A DNA stretch of 64,000 nucleotides from Planctomycetota bacterium (GTDB lineage Bacteria; Planctomycetota; SZUA-567; H5-PLA8): the NCBI GenBank assembly GCA_027493525.1, contig JAOSKN010000003.1:496001-560000 (forward strand), in the 5' to 3' direction. Position numbers and translations under genes: made by a program. Of this stretch, positions 48,824-58,559 are shown in pieces. The notes beneath the pieces were generated by a model, which was given only the letters and a program-made list of their open reading frames with translations, was not told where the DNA came from and ran no database searches. The first letter of the stretch is position 1; each line of letters starts with the position of its first letter.

Positions 48824-50032
48824 ATGAGCCTGAAAACCGTTAAAGGCGGTGCCGCGGCGCTGGCGGTCCTCGCGCTGGCGCTGCTGGGAGGCTGTGGAAG
48901 CGGGGGGAAGACCGCGGCGAAGAGCGGCGAGAGCGGCAACGGCGGCGAGACCAAGGCTGCGGGAGGCGGGATTCCCATCGGGGTGGTCCTGGAGAAGACC
49001 GGCGGCCTGCAGGATTGGGGTCGGGACTCCGAACGCGGCATGTTCCTGGCGTTGGAGCACCTGAAAGGGCAGGGTGGGATCGAGATCTCCCTGGACATCC
49101 GCGACAACAACTGCAAGCCCGACCAGTCGGCCAGCGAGTTCATCAACCTGGTCAGCGTGAAGAACGTGCTCGCCGTCCTGGGCGCGGTCGCGTCCAGCGA
49201 CACGCGCGCGATGAAGGAACAAGCGAACAAGTACAAGGTTCCCCTGATCACGCACGCCTCGACCAACGTGCAGCTCACCAAGGACACCGAGTGGCTCTAT
49301 CGCATTTGTTTCGACGATGAATTCCAGGGCGCGGTCTGCGCGCGCTTCGCGTGGGATTCGCTCAAGGCCAAGAAAGCGATCGTCGTCACGGACGCGGCGC
49401 AGGACTACAGCCGGGGGCTGACGGCTTCGTTCACCAAGACCTATACGGAACTGGGCGGAACGGTCGTCGAGGAACTGACCTACCAGACAGGCGACAAGAT
49501 CTTCACTTCGCAGGTGGGCAAGCTGCAGGCGTCCGAAATCGAGTGCGTATTCACGTCGGGATATGCGCCGGAAGTGGGCCTGCTGCTGAAAACGGCGCGC
49601 GAGGCGGGATTCGATAAGCCGTTCCTGGGCGGGGACGGGTTGTCCATGGAGCAATTCTACAGGATCGCCGGAGCGCAGGTGGGCACGGGCGTGTACATCT
49701 GCGACCACGCACACCCGGACGACCCGGACCCCAAGGTCCAGAAATTCGTTACGGCCTACAAGGCCAAATTCGCCGGCGCGACGCCGGGCTCAATGGCGTT
49801 CCTGGGCTACGACGCGATCTTCGCGATCCATGACGCGCTGGTCCGGGCGAAGGCCAAGGGCGAACTGACCCGGGACTCGGTGCGCGAGGCAATAGGCTCG
49901 ATCCAGGACCTCGATCTGGTGACGGGGCGGATCACGATGGGCGCGGATCACGAGGTGAAAAAGCGCGCGGTGGTCCTGAAATACCAGCCGGACGGCTCGT
50001 TCAAGTTCGCAGCGGAAGTGAAGCCGGAGTAG
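48824..50032 (+). CDS. Branched-chain amino acid ABC transporter substrate-binding lipoprotein
   Basis: Lipobox 'ALLGGCGSG'; 'IPIGVVLEKTGGLQDWGRDSERGMFLALEHLKGQGGIEISLDIRDNNCKP'. Confidence 0.9.
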   Translation: MSLKTVKGGAAALAVLALALLGGCGSGGKTAAKSGESGNGGETKAAGGGIPIGVVLEKTGGLQDWGRDSERGMFLALEHLKGQGGIEISLDIRDNNCKPDQSASEFINLVSVKNVLAVLGAVASSDTRAMKEQANKYKVPLITHASTNVQLTKDTEWLYRICFDDEFQGAVCARFAWDSLKAKKAIVVTDAAQDYSRGLTASFTKTYTELGGTVVEELTYQTGDKIFTSQVGKLQASEIECVFTSGYAPEVGLLLKTAREAGFDKPFLGGDGLSMEQFYRIAGAQVGTGVYICDHAHPDDPDPKVQKFVTAYKAKFAGATPGSMAFLGYDAIFAIHDALVRAKAKGELTRDSVREAIGSIQDLDLVTGRITMGADHEVKKRAVVLKYQPDGSFKFAAEVKPE

Positions 50033-50129
50033 CGCGCGCGGCCCACGGGGTCCCGCACCGGCAGGCGCCACGGGCCGCGGCTCGTGGCGCGTTCGTTCCC
50101 GGCGTCGGGAGGCCGGAGGCCCCGCGACA

Positions 50130-51286
50130 TTGACGGAATTCATCACCCAGGTTCTCAACGGCCTGACGTTTGGGGCGCTCATCGCGCTCGTCGCCGTCGG
50201 CTACACGATGGTCTACGGCATCATCAAGCTGATCAATTTCGCCCATGGCGAGTTTTACATGACCGGCGGCGTGGCCGGCATGCTGATCTTGTCGACGCTG
50301 GCGGCGCCGGGGATGCCGCTGAACGGCGCGCCGGGGCTGCTTAAACTCCTGCTGGCGCTGGCGGCCGCGGGCGCCTGCGTGGCGGTGCTGGCGGCCGTGA
50401 CCGAACGCCTGGCGTACCGGCCGATCCGCGACACGGGGCGCATCGCCGCGCTCCTGACGGCGGTCGGCGTCTCGCTGTTCCTCCAGAACACGGGCATCGC
50501 GATCTTCGGCGCGCGGCAAACGGCGTTCCCGGAAACGCTCGCCGACGAGCGCTTCCCGCGTTTTGCGGCGAACCTGGATGACCTGGAGGCGGGGCAGCCT
50601 GCGGCGCGGCAGATCGCCTATCGCGCGCCGTTCCGCCAGCCTGACGGCGCGCCGATGCTCGATCCCAAGACCGGGCAGCCGCTATACATGCAGGTGAATC
50701 TGGTGGAGGCCGGGAAGGTCATCGAGGCCGCGAAGCTGGAGCGCGCGCGGCGCGCGCAGCCGGAACAGGTCTACGCCTACGCGGCGGTGACGGTCAGCGT
50801 GAAGCAGTTCATCGTCTTTCTGGCCCTGGCGCTCTCGGCGGCCGGGCTTTATGTGCTGGTGCAGCGCACGAAGATCGGGCGGGCGATGCGCGCGGTGAGC
50901 CACGATATGGAAGCGGCCGGGCTGATGGGCATCTCGGTGGACTTCGTGATCCTGCTGACGTTCCTGGTGGGCGGGTTCCTGGCGGGCGTGGGCGGGGTGC
51001 TGGCCGGGGGGATGTTCATCGGGACGGTGGATCCGATGATGGGCTTCATGCTGGGGCTGAAAGCGTTTATCGCGGCGGTGCTGGGGGCATCGGGAGCATT
51101 CCCGGGGCGCTGCTGGGCGGGCTGCTGCTGGGGTTGGTGGAGCAGCTCACGCAACATTACGCCGACACGGTGCTCTTTTCGGGCGCCAGCGCGTACCGCG
51201 ACGCGATCGCCTTCGTGATCCTGATCGGCGTGCTGTTGGTGCGGCCCGCCGGGTTCTTTGGGCGCTTCGAAGGCCAGAAGGTGTAG
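50130..51286 (+). CDS. livH: Branched-chain amino acid ABC transporter permease LivH, frameshifted at 51084-51088
   Basis: '[37 protein letters not shown]'; one extra G in 'gctgggggcatc' restores [25 protein letters not shown]...FEGQKV*. Confidence 0.9.
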
Positions 51287-51299
51287 GGGCGGGGACGCG

Positions 51300-52583
51300 A
51301 TGTTCGAAGGCCTTTTCAATTTCGCGAACCTCTCGAACCATCTGATCCTGGTCGGGATCTTCGTGATCCTGGCGCTCTCCCTCAACCTGATTAACGGCTC
51401 GCTGGGCGCGTTTTCGCTGGGGCACCATGCCTTCTGGGGCATGGGCGCGTACGTGGCGGGCAGCGTGGTCTGGGCGTTGGGCACGCCGGACGGCGGGTTC
51501 GTGCCGTGGGCGCTCTCGTTCCCGCTGGCCATGCTGGCGGCGGCGCTCTTCGGAGTGCTCGTGGGCGTGCCCTGCCTGCGCCTGCGCGGGGACTACCTGG
51601 CGATCGTGACCCTGGGCTTCGCCGAGATCTTCGTCATCTTCGTGCGAAATTCAGAGAGTTGGAAGAACCTGCTCTCCGCGCCGGCGGGGGCGGAAACCGG
51701 GCCTGTCCGCGCGATCTTCGCCGAGCGCGGTCTGGGCGGCGCGGCGGGGTTCTCAATGGGCGACGGCTTCAAAGGCGGCAACGATTTCGTGCTCTCCCTC
51801 ATGAGCCGTATGCTCGGCCCGGAGCAGGCCATCTTCGGGAAGAATCTCTTCTATCTCATCCTGACCTGGCTCCTCGTCGCCGCCACCTACCTGGTGATCC
51901 GCAACCTGCTCCGCTCCGCGCACGGCCGCGCGATCCTTGCGATCCGCGAGGACGAGACGGCGGCGGAACTCCTGGGCGTCAACCTGACTCGCTACAAGGT
52001 GCTGGCCTTCGTGACCGGCGCGGCCTTCGCGGGCCTGGCCGGAGCGCTGTACGCCAATTATCTCTCGAACGTGTCGCCCAATTCCTTCCTGCTGATGAAC
52101 GGGATCAAGATCCTGCTGATGGTGGTGCTGGGCGGGCTGGGCAGCATGTCGGGAACCTTCGTCGCCGTGATGGTGCTGTACGCCAGCGAGCAGGCGCTCT
52201 CCACGCTCAGCATGCGGGTGCCGTTTCCGGCGTACACGGGCGGCGGGTTCGAATTCGCGGACCTGGAGCTGAAGGAGCTGTGGCAGGTGATATTTTCGCT
52301 GGTGCTGGTGCTGCTGATGTTGATGCGCCCGCAGGGGATCATGGGCCGCGAGGAGTTTTCGCGCGCCTGGGTCCGCAAGATCCTGGCCGAGTGGCGCAAG
52401 GACCCCGTGATGCCGGTGCTCACGGCGGCGCAGTGGCTCCAACTGCTCGTCGTCCTCGCCGCGAACCGCAATCCCTGGGTGCTGCTGGGTTCGTTGCTGG
52501 CGGTGGTGGGCTGCCAGTTTTTCAAGCTCCGGCGCAGGACGGCGAGGCTGCGCGCGGCGGCGGAAGGAGGCGCGCGCGCATGA
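51300..52583 (+). CDS. livM: Branched-chain amino acid ABC transporter permease LivM with C-terminal extension
   Basis: 'LSLNLINGSLGAFSLGHHAFWGMGAYVAG', 'CLRLRGDYLAIVTLGFAEIF'. Confidence 0.95.
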   Translation: MFEGLFNFANLSNHLILVGIFVILALSLNLINGSLGAFSLGHHAFWGMGAYVAGSVVWALGTPDGGFVPWALSFPLAMLAAALFGVLVGVPCLRLRGDYLAIVTLGFAEIFVIFVRNSESWKNLLSAPAGAETGPVRAIFAERGLGGAAGFSMGDGFKGGNDFVLSLMSRMLGPEQAIFGKNLFYLILTWLLVAATYLVIRNLLRSAHGRAILAIREDETAAELLGVNLTRYKVLAFVTGAAFAGLAGALYANYLSNVSPNSFLLMNGIKILLMVVLGGLGSMSGTFVAVMVLYASEQALSTLSMRVPFPAYTGGGFEFADLELKELWQVIFSLVLVLLMLMRPQGIMGREEFSRAWVRKILAEWRKDPVMPVLTAAQWLQLLVVLAANRNPWVLLGSLLAVVGCQFFKLRRRTARLRAAAEGGARA

Positions 52584-53359
52584 GCACGGCCCCCGTCCTC
52601 GCCGCCACGGGTCTGAACATGAAATTCGGCGGGCTCACCGCCGTCAGCGAGTTCTCGCTGTCCTTGGCCGCGGGCGAGATCGTCGGCCTGATCGGGCCCA
52701 ACGGCGCGGGCAAGACGACCGTCTTCAACATGCTGACCGGCGTCTACAAGCCCACGCGCGGCGGCGTCACGGTCAACGGCGTCGATACGGCGCGGCTGAG
52801 CCCCGACCGCATCGCCAGCCTGGGCCTCGCGCGCACCTTCCAAAACATCCGCCTCTTTCGCGACATGTCGGTGCTCGATAACGTCAAGGTCGGCTTCCAG
52901 CCGCGGAGGACCCAGTCGATCCTCGGCGCCGTCCTGCGCGGCCGCGCATTTCGCGAGGAAGAACGGCGCATCGAGGCCGAGGCGCTGGACCTGCTGAACC
53001 TGATGGGCCTCGCGGCGCTCCGCGACGCGCTGAGCGGGAACCTCGCCTACGGCCAGCAGCGCCGGCTCGAGATCGCCCGCGCCCTGGCTTCGCGCCCCAG
53101 GATCCTGCTCCTCGACGAGCCCGCCGCGGGCGCGAACGAGCGGGAGTCCGCCGATCTCCAGGCTCTGGTGCGCGAGATCCGCGAACGATTCAACCTGACG
53201 ATTCTGCTGATCGAACACGACATGCCCTTCGTGATGAAGCTCGTCCAGCGCCTGCTGGTCCTCGATCACGGCGAGACCATCGCCTCCGGCTCCCCCGAGG
53301 AGGTTCGCGCCAACCCCAAAGTGATCGAGGCCTATCTGGGGCAGGAGGCCGGGGCATGA
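52580..53359 (+). CDS. livG: Branched-chain amino acid ABC transporter ATP-binding protein LivG
   Basis: Walker A 'GPNGAGKTT', 'LARTFQNIRLFRDMSVLDNV', Walker B 'ILLLDEPAAGAN'; ATGA overlap. Confidence 0.95.
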   Translation: MSTAPVLAATGLNMKFGGLTAVSEFSLSLAAGEIVGLIGPNGAGKTTVFNMLTGVYKPTRGGVTVNGVDTARLSPDRIASLGLARTFQNIRLFRDMSVLDNVKVGFQPRRTQSILGAVLRGRAFREEERRIEAEALDLLNLMGLAALRDALSGNLAYGQQRRLEIARALASRPRILLLDEPAAGANERESADLQALVREIRERFNLTILLIEHDMPFVMKLVQRLLVLDHGETIASGSPEEVRANPKVIEAYLGQEAGA

Positions 53360-54078
53360 GCGGCGCTGCGCCGGTCCTGCAGGTCGCCGACCTGAACGTC
53401 TATTACGGCGGGATTCACGCGCTCAAGGGCGTGAGCCTGGAGGTGCGCGCGGGCGAACTCGTCACCCTCATCGGCTGCAACGGCGCGGGAAAGACGACGA
53501 CGCTCAACGCGATCTCCGGCAGCCTGAAGCCGCGCTCCGGGACGATCGGCTTCAAGGGCGAGCGGATCGACGGCGCGCCCGCGCATCAGATCGTGCGCAA
53601 GGGCCTGGCGCTCTGCCCCGAGGGCCGGCGCATCTTCCCGAATCTGACCGTGGACGAGAACCTCGACTTGGGCGCCTACATCCGCGACGACCGCAAGGCG
53701 GTGCTCGAGGACCGCGAGAAGATGCGCGAAACGTTCCCGATCCTGCGCGAGCGCGCGCGGCAACTGGCGGGCACGCTCTCGGGCGGGGAACAGCAGATGC
53801 TGGCCATCGCACGCGCGCTGATGTCCCGGCCGCGGGTGCTGATGCTCGACGAACCCAGCCTGGGACTGGCGCCGAAACTGGTCGAGCGGATCTTCGAGGT
53901 CCTCGCGGGCCTCAAGGCGCAGCACGTCACGATCCTGCTGGTGGAGCAGAACGCGCGGCAGGCGTTGAGCGTGGCCGACCGCGGGTACGTGCTGGAGACG
54001 GGGCGGATCGTCAAGACCGGTCCGGCGAAGGACCTGGCCGACGATCCGGACGTGAAGAAGGCGTATCTTGGCGGGTAG
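53356..54078 (+). CDS. livF: Branched-chain amino acid ABC transporter ATP-binding protein LivF
   Basis: 'GCNGAGKTTTLNAISG', 'LSGGEQQMLAIARALMSRPRVLMLDEPSLGLAPKLV'. Confidence 0.95.
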   Translation: MSGAAPVLQVADLNVYYGGIHALKGVSLEVRAGELVTLIGCNGAGKTTTLNAISGSLKPRSGTIGFKGERIDGAPAHQIVRKGLALCPEGRRIFPNLTVDENLDLGAYIRDDRKAVLEDREKMRETFPILRERARQLAGTLSGGEQQMLAIARALMSRPRVLMLDEPSLGLAPKLVERIFEVLAGLKAQHVTILLVEQNARQALSVADRGYVLETGRIVKTGPAKDLADDPDVKKAYLGG

Positions 54079-54084
54079 GAGCCC

Positions 54085-55368
54085 TCAGCCCTCCAATTCC
54101 GCCGCCTTGGGAAACTCCACGTTGGACCTCACGAAGACCATCGAACGCAGCCTGAACAGCACCAGCGCCGGGCCCGCCACCGCCAGTCCCGCGACGACCA
54201 GGAGCGACTCCTGCACGCTAAGGCCAATTCCCGCGCGCAGCAGCTTGTAGAGCCCTCCGCCGGCCGCGATGAAGACGAAGTTCAGGAAGTTGTACGTGCC
54301 GAGCACGCGCCCGATCAGCGCGTCCGGCGCGCGCGCCTGGATGATCGCCTGGAACGGAATGATGAAGAAGCCCGCGAAGAGGCCCACGCCGCCCAGCATT
54401 GCCAGCAGCATCCGGTACGAGTCCGCGTCGGCCTGCATGGGCGTGAGTCCGATCGCCAGCAGGAACCCCGCCATGCCCGCCGCGCCGAGCGGCACCGAGT
54501 TCAGGTTCCGCGCCGAACCCTTGAAGAGGTAGCCGGCCAGGACGCTCCCAACGCCGATCCCCACCACCAGCGGAAGGTTCAGGTACGCAGCCTGCGCGTC
54601 GTCGATGCCCAGCACCGGTTTGAAGTCCGGCAGTCCGTCCACGATCATCACGGCGACCATGTAAAAGAGCGCACCGCCGATGCAGAGCCACAGCAGGATG
54701 CCGTCGCGCGCCATGTAGCGCAGGGATTCGAGATACGGGCCGACGGGCGTGCGGTCGTACTTGAGGCTCGGGTCGCTGGGCGTGAGAGGTTGGAGGAAGA
54801 GGCTCGCCGCCAGCCCGATCCCCGCCACGGCGAGCATCCCCGCGCCCGGCTGCCAGGTGTGCCCGTCCAGATACTCGCGGCTCGCCAGCCCGCCCAGCAC
54901 CACGCCGCAGAGGATCGCGATGTTGGTGAGCATGTTGATCACGCCGTTGGCCGGGCCGAGCGACTCCTTCGGGAGGATCTCGGGGATCATCCCGTACTTC
55001 GCCGGGCCAAAGTAGGTGCTCTGCAGCGCCAACCCCAGCAGCGCCGCGAGGCTGATCCAAAGCGAGCCGGTGAGCATCCCCAGCAGCGCCGTTGCGGCGA
55101 TGGGCGCCTCGGCAATTTTCATCCAGACGGCCACCTGCCGCTTGCTGCGGCGGTCGCCGAACTGCCCGGCCCAGCCGGAGAAGAGGATGAAAGGAAGGGT
55201 GAAGAGCGCCGTTACGACGCCGGAGGCGCCCGTGCCCAGCGCGTCGCTCCAGATGCCGCCGGCCGTCACTTGCAGGATGATGAATTGCTTGAAGAGGTTG
55301 TCGTTCACCGCGCCGAAGAACTGCGTCACCAGCAGCGCGTTGAAGCCCCGGGTGAAGACGCGCGGCAT
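54085..55368 (-). CDS. MFS transporter (lysophospholipid transporter LplT-like)
   Basis: 'LLVTQFFGAVNDNLFKQFIIL', many TM segments. Confidence 0.85.
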   Translation of the reverse strand: MPRVFTRGFNALLVTQFFGAVNDNLFKQFIILQVTAGGIWSDALGTGASGVVTALFTLPFILFSGWAGQFGDRRSKRQVAVWMKIAEAPIAATALLGMLTGSLWISLAALLGLALQSTYFGPAKYGMIPEILPKESLGPANGVINMLTNIAILCGVVLGGLASREYLDGHTWQPGAGMLAVAGIGLAASLFLQPLTPSDPSLKYDRTPVGPYLESLRYMARDGILLWLCIGGALFYMVAVMIVDGLPDFKPVLGIDDAQAAYLNLPLVVGIGVGSVLAGYLFKGSARNLNSVPLGAAGMAGFLLAIGLTPMQADADSYRMLLAMLGGVGLFAGFFIIPFQAIIQARAPDALIGRVLGTYNFLNFVFIAAGGGLYKLLRAGIGLSVQESLLVVAGLAVAGPALVLFRLRSMVFVRSNVEFPKAAELEG

Positions 55369-55456
55369 GCGATGGCGGCCCCGGCTCGTGTCGAGAAGGC
55401 GAAGAAGGCGGCTTCAGGATAGGCGGCCCGAGGCGTGTGTCACGCCCCGATCGCGG

Positions 55457-58420
55457 TCACGGCTTGAGGTATGAATTTCCCTGCCGCCGTAGCAGGACGG
55501 TGGTGCCGACCGAGGCGTTGGGCGCGACGTAGACGGTGATCGGGAGCAGCACCGCCAGCGGCTGCGCGATGGGGGTGGTCGCCGTGGGCGTGCCGAAGGT
55601 TCCTTCCGGCATCCAGTGGGTCGCGGCCGTGATGCGCCAGAGCGCGTGCTGGAACTCCACCTTGGCGAAGTTCAGCGCGGGGACCGGCGTGCCGTCGAGG
55701 TTCCGGGCGGGTCGAACGTAGCGGTGCGCCGCGCCGCCCGAAACCGGCACGAATTCCGCGTCCACCGTCGGGTCGTTGCCCACTGTTTCGGCGAACGGGC
55801 CAACGATCAGCGTCGCGCCCGCGACCGCCGGGTCCACCGGGCCGCCGCCGACGGTTCGGTAGCAGAGCGTCAGGAGCGCCCGTTGCTGGATAAACTGGTT
55901 GCCCAGCCTCCGCTGCAAAATCTTTACGCTGTCGGCGAAGAGGATCCCGTCGGGCAGCTCGTGCAGGGACGAGCCGTATCTGAATTGGCCTACGCCCGAG
56001 CCGGCCATGGTGCGATGGGTATAGGTCGTCGTCAGGGTCGCCGTAGCGGTGAACGCGCCGATGGTGAGACTCACAGGGATGTCGTTGGGCTCGTTGAGCT
56101 GCGGCGGGAAATCGATGCCCAGCACGCTCAGGCCGGCGCGGGTCGCGCTGAAAGTGAATGCCCCTGTCCTGCGGTTCAGGCTGGCGCGCGCGCGGAACGT
56201 CTCGCTCACGGGGGAGACCCACACGACCTGGCTGGACGAGGCCGACGCGGGCGCGGGAAATTCGAAGAGCGCGCCGCCAAAATCGAGTTCGAACGCCGCC
56301 GAGCCCAGGCTCGCCAGCGGCTGCCCGGCCGATTCCAGCGACGCCAGTTCCACCTTGCCGCGCACGCTCAGCGTATCGTCGTCGGCGATAGTTTCCGGAT
56401 TCAGCGTGTAGCGGACGGATTCGATCTTCAGGCCCGGATCGATCAGCAATTCGGCGCTGAGCATGACCGAGGAGGAGTTGTCGCCTAGGTTCGCGTCCAA
56501 CTCATTTACCGTCGCAACGGCGGCGGTGTTGGTGAAATCGCCGGCGCCGATCACGGTGGTCACGATGGTGAGCATGGCCGTCGCGCCGGAGGCCAGCGTG
56601 CCGACGTTCCAGACGCCCGAGGCGGACGTATAAGTTCCGTCGCCGGAGGCGCTCACGAAGTCCAGTTGCGCCGGCAGCACGTCGGTAAGCGCGACCGAGG
56701 TCGCGTCGTGCGGCCCGGCGTTGGAGACCGTGAGCGTAAAAGTAACCGTTTCGCCGACGAAGGGCATCGAGTTGTCGCCCATCTTGGTCACGGTCAGGTC
56801 GATGCTGCGGCGGATCGTGGTAACCTCGGTGTCGCTGTCGTCTCCGAGGTTGATCCGCGTCTCGTCGACCGCGGTGACCGAGGCGGTGTTGGTGACCGTC
56901 AGCCCGTTGGCGGCGGTGAAGTCCACGTCGATGGTAACCGTCAGCGTCTCCATGGCCCCGGCCGCGAGGCTCGGGAGCGTCCACGTGCCCATGGGATCGG
57001 TAGAGGAGGTGCCGTAGGAGCCGCTGCTGGGCACGATCGAGACAAGCGTCGTGCCGCTCACGGGGAGCACGAGGTTCTCGGCCACCTCGATATCGGTGGC
57101 GTCGGACGGGCCGTTGTTGGTCAGCGTGACCGTGTAGATGAGGGTATCGCCGGCGAGGACCGGGTCGGCGCTGTCATCCTTCATAAGGGTCAGGTCGATC
57201 TGGCGGTCGATGTCGGTGGTCTCGGTGGCGGAGTCGTTGGCGTTGTTCGTATCGGTTTCGGCAAATGCGCTGAGCGTGGCGGTATTGGAGATCATATCGG
57301 CGTCGGAAGCCGAGGATGCCACGTCCAAGACGATGATAAGCGTCTCACTGGCTCCGGCGGGGAGGTCGCCCACGGTCCAGGTGGGATCGCTGTAGCTGGT
57401 CATGCCGCTGGGCGTGATCGAATTCACGGACGCGCCCGAGGGGAGGGTCAGGTTCTCCGTCAGCGCAATGCCGCTGGCGTCGGACGGCCCATTATTGGTG
57501 ATCGTAACCGTGTAGGCGACCGAGTTACCCGCGAGGACGGGATCGACATTGTCTACCTTCGTGACGACCAGGTCGTATTGCCGGTCGATGTTCGTGGTTT
57601 CTGAGTCCATGTTGTTGGAGCCGTCGGAATCCGGCTCGGTCGAGTCCGTAATGGTGATGCTGTTGGCCAGATTGTCGCCGTCGGCAGCCGAGGAATCCAC
57701 AGCCACAACGACCGTAAGCGTCGCGTTGGCGCCAGCGGCGAGCGCGCCCAGGCTCCAGACGCCAGTGGGACTCAGAGCCGGGGCATACGTTCCCGCGCTG
57801 GGCGTGATCGAGGTGACGGATGCTTCGGTCGGAATCGAGAGGTTCTCCGTCAACTCCACGCCGCTGGCATCCGAGGGGCCAAGGTTCGTGACGGTCACGG
57901 TGTAGGTGGCCGTATTGCCTGCGATGACTGGATCGACGTCATCGACCTTCTCGACCATTAGGTCAACTTGGCGGGCGATGGTGGTCGATTCCATGACGGA
58001 ATCGTTGGCGGGGTCAGTATCCGTTTCAGTAACGGCCATGAGAGTCGCAGTGTTGATGATCATGTCGCCGTTAGCAGCGGACGAAGCCACATCTACTATG
58101 ATTGTCAACGTTTCCATATTCCCTGCATCAAGACTACCCACGGTCCAAGTGCCTGCGGAAAATGAGGTCGTACCGCTGGATACAATAGAATTTACCGTTG
58201 TGCCTGCTGGGAGCGTCAGCGATTGTGTGATTTCGACTCCGGTTGCGTTATTCGAGGAAACGTTCGTAGCCGTTACTACATAGGTTACGGATGTGCCGGC
58301 GATGACCGGATCGACGCTCTCGGTCTGCGTTACCGCAATGTCAACCTGCGCCCAAACCCCGGCCGCCGAGCAAGCCAGCACCCCCAAGATCAAGCTCCAG
58401 CGCAGCGCGGGTCGAATCAT
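55457..58420 (-). CDS. Exported DUF11-repeat surface protein with novel C-terminal module shared with the 2300-6048 metalloprotease
   Basis: Signal MIRPALRWSLILGVLACSAAGVWAQ; five successive units 'VDL.V.K.D..DPV.AG...TYTVTVTNLGPSDA'; C-terminal 330 aa collinear with the metalloprotease C-terminus. Confidence 0.9.
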   Translation of the reverse strand: MIRPALRWSLILGVLACSAAGVWAQVDIAVTQTESVDPVIAGTSVTYVVTATNVSSNNATGVEITQSLTLPAGTTVNSIVSSGTTSFSAGTWTVGSLDAGNMETLTIIVDVASSAANGDMIINTATLMAVTETDTDPANDSVMESTTIARQVDLMVEKVDDVDPVIAGNTATYTVTVTNLGPSDASGVELTENLSIPTEASVTSITPSAGTYAPALSPTGVWSLGALAAGANATLTVVVAVDSSAADGDNLANSITITDSTEPDSDGSNNMDSETTNIDRQYDLVVTKVDNVDPVLAGNSVAYTVTITNNGPSDASGIALTENLTLPSGASVNSITPSGMTSYSDPTWTVGDLPAGASETLIIVLDVASSASDADMISNTATLSAFAETDTNNANDSATETTDIDRQIDLTLMKDDSADPVLAGDTLIYTVTLTNNGPSDATDIEVAENLVLPVSGTTLVSIVPSSGSYGTSSTDPMGTWTLPSLAAGAMETLTVTIDVDFTAANGLTVTNTASVTAVDETRINLGDDSDTEVTTIRRSIDLTVTKMGDNSMPFVGETVTFTLTVSNAGPHDATSVALTDVLPAQLDFVSASGDGTYTSASGVWNVGTLASGATAMLTIVTTVIGAGDFTNTAAVATVNELDANLGDNSSSVMLSAELLIDPGLKIESVRYTLNPETIADDDTLSVRGKVELASLESAGQPLASLGSAAFELDFGGALFEFPAPASASSSQVVWVSPVSETFRARASLNRRTGAFTFSATRAGLSVLGIDFPPQLNEPNDIPVSLTIGAFTATATLTTTYTHRTMAGSGVGQFRYGSSLHELPDGILFADSVKILQRRLGNQFIQQRALLTLCYRTVGGGPVDPAVAGATLIVGPFAETVGNDPTVDAEFVPVSGGAAHRYVRPARNLDGTPVPALNFAKVEFQHALWRITAATHWMPEGTFGTPTATTPIAQPLAVLLPITVYVAPNASVGTTVLLRRQGNSYLKP

Positions 58421-58559
58421 CTCGGGCCTCACGAAGGTTCGCCGCGCGGGCGAAGCTCGGGGTAAGCGAATCTTGACGGAGCGCAATGGCGCCAAACCGA
58501 GCATTATAGGGGCCGGCAGGTCTGTAGCAATCCGCTTCGATGGCGCCGGAGGAGAGCGA

